Assembly (NCBI GenBank): GCA_039933175.1
Contig: JBDTOR010000071.1
Coordinates: 1 to 11,406, forward strand
Direction: 5' to 3'
Source of the DNA: Hyphomicrobium_A sp039933175
GTDB lineage: Bacteria > Pseudomonadota > Alphaproteobacteria > Rhizobiales > Hyphomicrobiaceae
DNA: 11,406 bases
Below, one piece after another: positions 7,886 to 11,406 of this stretch. Position 1 is the first letter of the stretch; each line of letters starts with the position of its first letter. The position numbers and the translations under genes were made by a program. The notes beneath the pieces were generated by a model, which saw nothing but the letters and a program-made list of their open reading frames with translations, was not told the DNA's origin and did not search any database.

Positions 7886-7989
7886 CTCAATCCCTTGGCG
7901 CTGGTCGATGGGCCCGTCGCGGGCGTTGGGTGCTGTGGTTGCCGGATCGGGACGCGCAAAACGTAAATCCGCTCATCCCCAGGGTTTGC

Positions 7990-8013
7990 GAGTCGCGGTA
8001 AACGCGGAGTTAA
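7990..8013. promoter_or_regulatory. CtrA-like box next to a GANTC (CcrM) site in the divergent region
   Basis: Read on the minus strand, TTAA-N7-TTTA (8013-7999) matches the alphaproteobacterial CtrA consensus TTAA-N7-TTAA at 7 of 8 bases. Five bases away is GAGTC (7990-7994), a GANTC site of the kind methylated by CcrM and read by GcrA. Both lie about 105-130 bp upstream of the PodJ-like start and about 110-135 bp upstream of the yjbQ-family start. The rest of the 7886-8124 gap shows no clear sigma-70 promoter. Short motifs can occur by chance, so this is a candidate only. Confidence 0.4.
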
Positions 8014-8048
8014 GCAGCGGGTGAAAATCGTACTGAGGGGCGAAATTA

Positions 8049-8071
8049 GCGGCAAAAGGGCCGCGCTTTTT
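8049..8071 (+). other. Small hairpin with T run in the yjbQ-family leader
   Basis: The sequence gcggc-aaaagg-gccgc is followed by gcttttt on the plus strand, 54 bp before the chosen yjbQ-family start. It resembles a weak intrinsic terminator (5-bp stem) but no plus-strand gene ends upstream. It could be an attenuator in the leader, or chance. Confidence 0.2.
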
Positions 8072-8124
8072 CACGCCCGGCGGCCATGACGGCAGCCGGC
8101 GCACGCTATGTGGAGCTATTGACG

Positions 8125-8589
8125 ATGGAGCCGACGACGACAAAACCGGGCCCCGGCGGCGCGATCCGCCAGGCATTCGGGATGCTGGCGGCCCAAACGC
8201 GCGGGCGCGGCATGCTCGACCAGACCGCCGCGGTGCAACGCTGGCTGGCGGACAACAGAGCGGGCGACGGGCTGCTGACCCTGTTCATCCGCCACACCTC
8301 GGCGTCGCTGCTTATCCAGGAGAACGCCGACCCCGACGTGCAAACCGACCTTATCGAGGCCCTAGAAGGCCTGGCGCCGCGCGACCGCGCCTACGTGCAC
8401 GACGTCGAAGGGCCCGATGACATGCCGGCGCACATCAAGTCGGCACTGACGGCAACCTCGCTGTCGATCCCGGTGCAAGCCGGCCGGATGCTGCTGGGAA
8501 CCTGGCAGGGCATCTACGTCGTCGAGCACCGCGACCGCCCGCACCGCCGCGAGGTGGTGCTCCACTTCCTCGGCACGTTCGGCGACTAG
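8125..8589 (+). CDS. yjbQ: YjbQ-family protein (UPF0047; secondary thiamine-phosphate synthase activity)
   Basis: A small cytoplasmic protein of 154 residues, close to the roughly 135-150 usual for YjbQ/UPF0047 (TIGR00149). The family has weak thiamine-phosphate synthase activity in vitro, but its true role is unsettled. The signature LTLFIRHTSASLLIQENADPDV is at 51-72, and the second conserved block HIKSALTATSLSIPV at 103-117 leads into GRMLLGTWQGIYVVEHR at 120-136. The conserved metal-site-type histidines H57, H103 and H135 are present. The ATG at 8125 is chosen because GGAG stands 9 nt upstream and the conserved part begins soon after. An in-frame ATG at 8086 would add 13 residues but has no ribosome site. 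Its TAG stop overlaps that of the opposing pip gene inside one CTAG. Confidence 0.9.
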   Translation: MEPTTTKPGPGGAIRQAFGMLAAQTRGRGMLDQTAAVQRWLADNRAGDGLLTLFIRHTSASLLIQENADPDVQTDLIEALEGLAPRDRAYVHDVEGPDDMPAHIKSALTATSLSIPVQAGRMLLGTWQGIYVVEHRDRPHRREVVLHFLGTFGD

Positions 8590-9560
8590 GCGCCAGCCGC
8601 ACCGCGGCGATAGCGGCGAGTTGCTGCTACGAGTTCGTGAGCGTTGCCCGGCTCGCTCATCGCGTGACCGGCATCGGCGACGATGCGCAGATCGGCAGCT
8701 GGCCAGGCGGCTTTCAGGTCCCAGGCGTTCTTCACCGGGGTCACGACGTCATAGCGGCCGTGCACGATCGTGCCGGGAATATCACGCAGGACACCGGCAT
8801 CGGTGAGCAGCTGGCCGTCGCTGGCAAAGAAGCCGGCGTTGACGAAGTAATGGGCCTCGATGCGCGCAAAGGCGATGGCATAGGAGTCGGCGCCGAAGTT
8901 GCGGATGCGCTCGGCGTCCTGCAGCAGCGACAAGGTCGAGCCCTCCCACACGCTCCACGCCTTGGCGGCCGTGAGGCGCACCTGCGGGTCAGGATCGATG
9001 AGCCGCCTGTGATAGGCGGCGATCATGTCGCCACGCTCGGCCGGCGGGATGACATCCTGATAGGCGGCGAAGGCCTCCGGATAAATCCAACTGCAGCCCT
9101 GCTGATAGAACCATTCGAGCTCGGCGCGGCGGACGAGGAAGATGCCGCGCAGGATCAAGCTCTCGACGCGCTCGGGGTGCGTCTCGGCATAGGCGAGGGC
9201 CAGCGTCGATCCCCATGAGCCGCCGAACACCTGCCAGCGATCGATGCCGAGGGTCTGGCGCAGGCGCTCCATGTCGGCGACGAGGTGCCAGGTTGTGTTG
9301 GCCTCGAGCGAGGCGTTCGGCGTCGAGCGGCCGCAGCCGCGCTGATCGCAGGCGATGATGCGGTAATGGCCCGGGTCGTGGAAGCGGCGCATGGTCGGGT
9401 TGGAGCCGCCGCCGGGGCCACCGTGCACCAGCAGCGCCGGTTGGCCGTGCGGGTTGCCGCTTTCCTCGAAGTACATCGTGTGGCCGCCCCCGACGTCGAG
9501 CATGCCGGTACGGAAGGGCTCGATAGGCGCGTAGGGCGTCAGCCGCTCATGCACGGTCAT
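8586..9560 (-). CDS. pip: Proline iminopeptidase (alpha/beta hydrolase, peptidase S33)
   Basis: A cytoplasmic aminopeptidase that removes N-terminal proline from peptides (EC 3.4.11.5). It has 324 residues, the standard length of the bacterial S33 enzyme. The oxyanion-hole motif HGGPGGG is at 46-52, CDQRGCGRS at 71-79, the nucleophile elbow GGSWGS at 113-118 with catalytic Ser115, the acid Asp271 in HGRYD and the base His299 in ADAGHAMSE. The cap domain (about 145-240) contains the family's conserved WFYQQG and SVWEG stretches. The ATG at 9560 is the natural start (MTVHERLTPYAPIEPF), with only a weak GGA upstream. The leader is short: one hairpin element ends 21 bp before the ATG. The C-terminal stop overlaps the yjbQ-family stop on the other strand. 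Confidence 0.95.
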   Translation of the reverse strand: MTVHERLTPYAPIEPFRTGMLDVGGGHTMYFEESGNPHGQPALLVHGGPGGGSNPTMRRFHDPGHYRIIACDQRGCGRSTPNASLEANTTWHLVADMERLRQTLGIDRWQVFGGSWGSTLALAYAETHPERVESLILRGIFLVRRAELEWFYQQGCSWIYPEAFAAYQDVIPPAERGDMIAAYHRRLIDPDPQVRLTAAKAWSVWEGSTLSLLQDAERIRNFGADSYAIAFARIEAHYFVNAGFFASDGQLLTDAGVLRDIPGTIVHGRYDVVTPVKNAWDLKAAWPAADLRIVADAGHAMSEPGNAHELVAATRRYRRGAAGA

Positions 9561-9581
9561 GGCGAATTCCGTTACTGGGCG

Positions 9582-9659
9582 CTAGTGTCCCGATTCCGAA
9601 GTTCGCCGGAGTTCGCGGCTGGGACCTGGAGCGAACTTCGGAATCATAAGGGACACTAG
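9582..9659 (+). repeat. Palindromic hairpin element, copy 1 (CTAG-bounded)
   Basis: A 78-bp inverted repeat. The outer arms ctagtgtccc (9582-9591) and gggacactag (9650-9659) are perfect complements. The inner arms gattccgaagttcgc (9592-9606) and gcgaacttcggaatc (9631-9645) are perfect over 15 bp. The right side has four extra bases, ataa (9646-9649), and the loop is 24 nt. It starts and ends with CTAG, lies 21 bp upstream of pip and carries no coding frame. It is homologous to the element at 9672-9747 in the opposite orientation. It is probably a small non-autonomous mobile or REP-like repeat; multi-copy status in the genome cannot be seen here. Confidence 0.8.
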
Positions 9660-9671
9660 AAGCATAGACTT

Positions 9672-9747
9672 GCTAGTTATTCAGATCGAGAAATTCGCTC
9701 ACTACCTTGCGGCCAACTCCGGCGAATTTCTCGATCATCACACTAGC
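9672..9747 (-). repeat. Palindromic hairpin element, copy 2 (diverged, inverted)
   Basis: The inner arms gatcgagaaattcgc (9685-9699) and gcgaatttctcgatc (9722-9736) are a perfect 15-bp inverted repeat around a 22-nt loop. The outer gctagt (9672-9677) pairs with actagc (9742-9747). Its reverse complement aligns with the left part of copy 1: gctagtgt at the edge, then gat, then an identical 12-bp core ttcgccggagtt, with 26 of 33 positions equal. The four stem differences are each compensated on the other arm. The final CTAG (9743-9746) contains the symporter stop codon, so as RNA this hairpin would sit directly after that stop. Confidence 0.78.
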
Positions 9748-11406
9748 TGCGCTCGCGGTTCTTCAACCGCAACAGGCGCATTTCGCGATCGTAGATGACC
9801 TCGCCGCCGGGAATGCGGATCTCGCGCACTAGCTCCAGCACGCTGCGGCTCGGTCCCGGCGTCGCGATGCTGGCGAGAAGCGCGCCGAGCGCGCCCGCCG
9901 GCAGGCCGAGGATGCCGGCCAGCGCACCGTCGAGACCGAGGATGTTTGCCTCGCCGGCTAGAATGGTGAGCACGGCGACGGCGAAGCCGCAGCTCATGCC
10001 GGCGATGGCGCCGAAGGCGTTCATGCGCTTCCACCAGATCGACAGGACGAGCACGGGGAAGAACGTCGAGCCGCTGAGGGCCAGCGACCACAGCAATAGC
10101 CGCAGAGGATCGTTATGCGCAATCAGTGCGATGACGCCGCCGAGCACGGCAGCCCCGGCGATGGCGAGGCGCCCCACGTGCACGCGGCCGGAGCGCGGCA
10201 GCGGCTCCCACGACATCCCGTTGACGATATCCTCGGCGACGACGTTGCCGAGCGCACTGGCGGCAGCGCCGGCACCGACCAGCGCGGCGGCCACGACGCC
10301 GGCCGCAGCGAAATAGGCGAATACGTTCGGCAGGCCCGCCGCCACCGGCAGGGCGAGCAGCACGCCGTCGCGCAGGAACCCGAAGCTCGAGAATGTCAGA
10401 GGTGTCGCCGCGGGATCGACCTTGACGAAGCCGAACTCGATGAGGTGGCGCATCCAGTCAGGCAGCGTTCCCGCCGGCACCGTCTTGACCATGTCCATCA
10501 GGAAATCGCGCATGTAGACCGAAACCGCCGCCGCCGTCAGCATGATGAGGCCGAAGTAGACCGTCCCCCAGCCGAGCGACTTGCGCGTCTCGTAGACGCC
10601 GGGCGTCATGGAGACGCGCGGCAGCAGCCACGGCGATGAGGCAATGCCCGCCAGCACCGTCAGCATGGCAACGACGAATGCCGTCGGCCCTATGGCGCCG
10701 AACGGCGCGGTGAACCGCTTGGCGATGTGGGCGACGCCGTCGACCGGCAGGGCGAAGGTCAAGCTCGACGCATCGACGACCGGCAGCCCCTGCGCCGCCT
10801 CGCTATGCATCAGCGTGCGCAGCAGCGGCCCGTTGGTGAGCTGCGGCAACGGGAAGTTGGTCACCATCACGGCGACGATCGTCACCGGCACGATCAGCGC
10901 CAGCACCGCGGCGATGGATCCGGCGCTGCCCGACCAGGTGAGCGAGCGCATGCCGCCGAGTACCACCGTCGTGATGAAGGCGCCGACCAGCAGGATGATC
11001 ATCAATGCTTGGGATTCACCCGCCAGCCAGCCGGCGGCAAAGGCGCCCATGCGCAGCTCGGCGGCGATCATTAGCAGCGCGGGCGGCGCCAGCAGGCAGG
11101 CCGATAGCAGCCGCACGGTCTTGCTTTCGAAGCGGCGCCCGAGATAGCTCGGCACCGTGAAGGTGCCGAACTTGCGGAAGAACGGCGCCAGCAGCACCGC
11201 CATAATGACGAAGCCGGCGAGGCCGCCGATCATCAGGCACAGCGCATCGAAGCCGATGAGGAAGAACACGCCGGTCATGGCGACGATGCCGGTGGCGCCC
11301 ATGGCGGCGACGCCGATGCCGAGCCCGGTGTAGCCGGCCGGCACGCGGCGGCCGGCGGCGAAAAACTCCAGCGGATCCTGCGTCGGGACGCACAGACCGA
11401 TCGCGG
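9743..11406 (-). CDS. Sodium:solute symporter family permease (acetate/cation symporter-like), 5' truncated
   Basis: A sodium-coupled inner-membrane transporter of the SSS family (TC 2.A.21), closest in feel to the ActP / VC_2705 acetate-type branch. The frame is open to the window edge, so the N-terminus and first helix are missing; about 553 residues are visible. Just inside the edge is the SSS hallmark DPLEFFAAGRRVPAGYTGLG. About 12 hydrophobic segments follow, including the stretch around GAAASALGNVVAEDIVNG, normally at or just after the helix that helps form the sodium site. The C-terminal cytoplasmic tail has IPGGEVIYDREMRLLRLKNR, common in rhizobial-order members of this branch. A GTG at 11344 lies downstream of the hallmark and is not the true start. 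The TAG stop is part of the CTAG edge of a hairpin element. The substrate is unproven; a short organic acid such as acetate is the likely guess. Confidence 0.9.
   Translation of the reverse strand, partial: AIGLCVPTQDPLEFFAAGRRVPAGYTGLGIGVAAMGATGIVAMTGVFFLIGFDALCLMIGGLAGFVIMAVLLAPFFRKFGTFTVPSYLGRRFESKTVRLLSACLLAPPALLMIAAELRMGAFAAGWLAGESQALMIILLVGAFITTVVLGGMRSLTWSGSAGSIAAVLALIVPVTIVAVMVTNFPLPQLTNGPLLRTLMHSEAAQGLPVVDASSLTFALPVDGVAHIAKRFTAPFGAIGPTAFVVAMLTVLAGIASSPWLLPRVSMTPGVYETRKSLGWGTVYFGLIMLTAAAVSVYMRDFLMDMVKTVPAGTLPDWMRHLIEFGFVKVDPAATPLTFSSFGFLRDGVLLALPVAAGLPNVFAYFAAAGVVAAALVGAGAAASALGNVVAEDIVNGMSWEPLPRSGRVHVGRLAIAGAAVLGGVIALIAHNDPLRLLLWSLALSGSTFFPVLVLSIWWKRMNAFGAIAGMSCGFAVAVLTILAGEANILGLDGALAGILGLPAGALGALLASIATPGPSRSVLELVREIRIPGGEVIYDREMRLLRLKNRERS

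Noticed and set aside
5216..7966. Two long plus-strand open frames (428 and 460 codons) antisense to the PodJ-like gene
   Set aside because: Their composition is typical of antisense GC-rich frames with no domains, while the minus frame has coiled coils, a membrane helix, Sel1 repeats, a ribosome site and a terminator.
8020..8085. Possible TPP riboswitch upstream of the thiamine-linked yjbQ-family gene
   Set aside because: Only a short ctgag string is present at 8034-8038. The other conserved THI-box parts and helices are not found.
8086..8124. Alternative yjbQ-family start at the ATG at 8086
   Set aside because: No purine-rich ribosome site precedes it and the added 13 residues lie before the conserved family region. 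The ATG at 8125 has GGAG at a fair distance.
9743..11344. Complete symporter gene starting with the GTG at 11344
   Set aside because: The frame stays open to the window edge and the residues before it, DPLEFFAAGRR, belong to the conserved SSS region, so the true start lies outside the window.

Overview
The window (about 65% GC by eye, 11.4 kb) looks like chromosomal DNA of an alphaproteobacterium, most likely of the order Hyphomicrobiales. The grounds are three gene families typical of that group: a TIGR02186/Alph_Pro_TM membrane protein paired with a TauE/SafE permease, a PodJ-like Sel1 polarity protein, and the ligase-associated DNA repair genes. Most genes here are core or housekeeping genes. 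No complete transposase, prophage, CRISPR array, rRNA or tRNA is visible. No stretch longer than about 240 bp lacks a gene.

Layout. (1) Positions 1-2825, plus strand: the 3' part of a ligase-associated Lhr-type DEXH helicase, overlapped by pdeM, a metallophosphoesterase. These are two members of a DNA-repair cassette whose ATP-dependent ligase and exonuclease would lie upstream of the window. (2) Positions 2848-4625, minus strand: a translationally coupled pair, a TauE/SafE permease followed by a TIGR02186 periplasmic/membrane protein. It ends tail-to-tail against pdeM. (3) Positions 4781-7885, minus strand: a 1011-residue single-pass membrane protein with cytoplasmic coiled coils and periplasmic Sel1 repeats, resembling the polarity factor PodJ, with a good intrinsic terminator. 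(4) Positions 7886-8124: a divergent control region carrying a CtrA-like box next to a GANTC methylation site. (5) Positions 8125-8589, plus strand: a YjbQ-family protein. Its stop codon shares a CTAG tetranucleotide with the stop codon of the opposing proline iminopeptidase gene (8586-9560, minus). (6) Positions 9582-9747: two diverged copies of a CTAG-bounded hairpin element in opposite orientation. (7) Positions 9743-11406, minus strand: the C-terminal part of a sodium:solute symporter, cut by the window edge.

The most unusual signal is the pair of hairpin elements between the symporter and pip. They share their outer ends and a 12-bp core. Their 15-bp stems differ at four positions, and all four are matched by compensating changes, so base pairing has been kept while the sequence drifted. 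The second signal is the putative cell-cycle control site upstream of the PodJ-like gene. No obviously new multi-gene system is present. The TauE/TIGR02186 pair and the ligase-associated cassette are known gene neighbourhoods whose cellular roles remain poorly defined.
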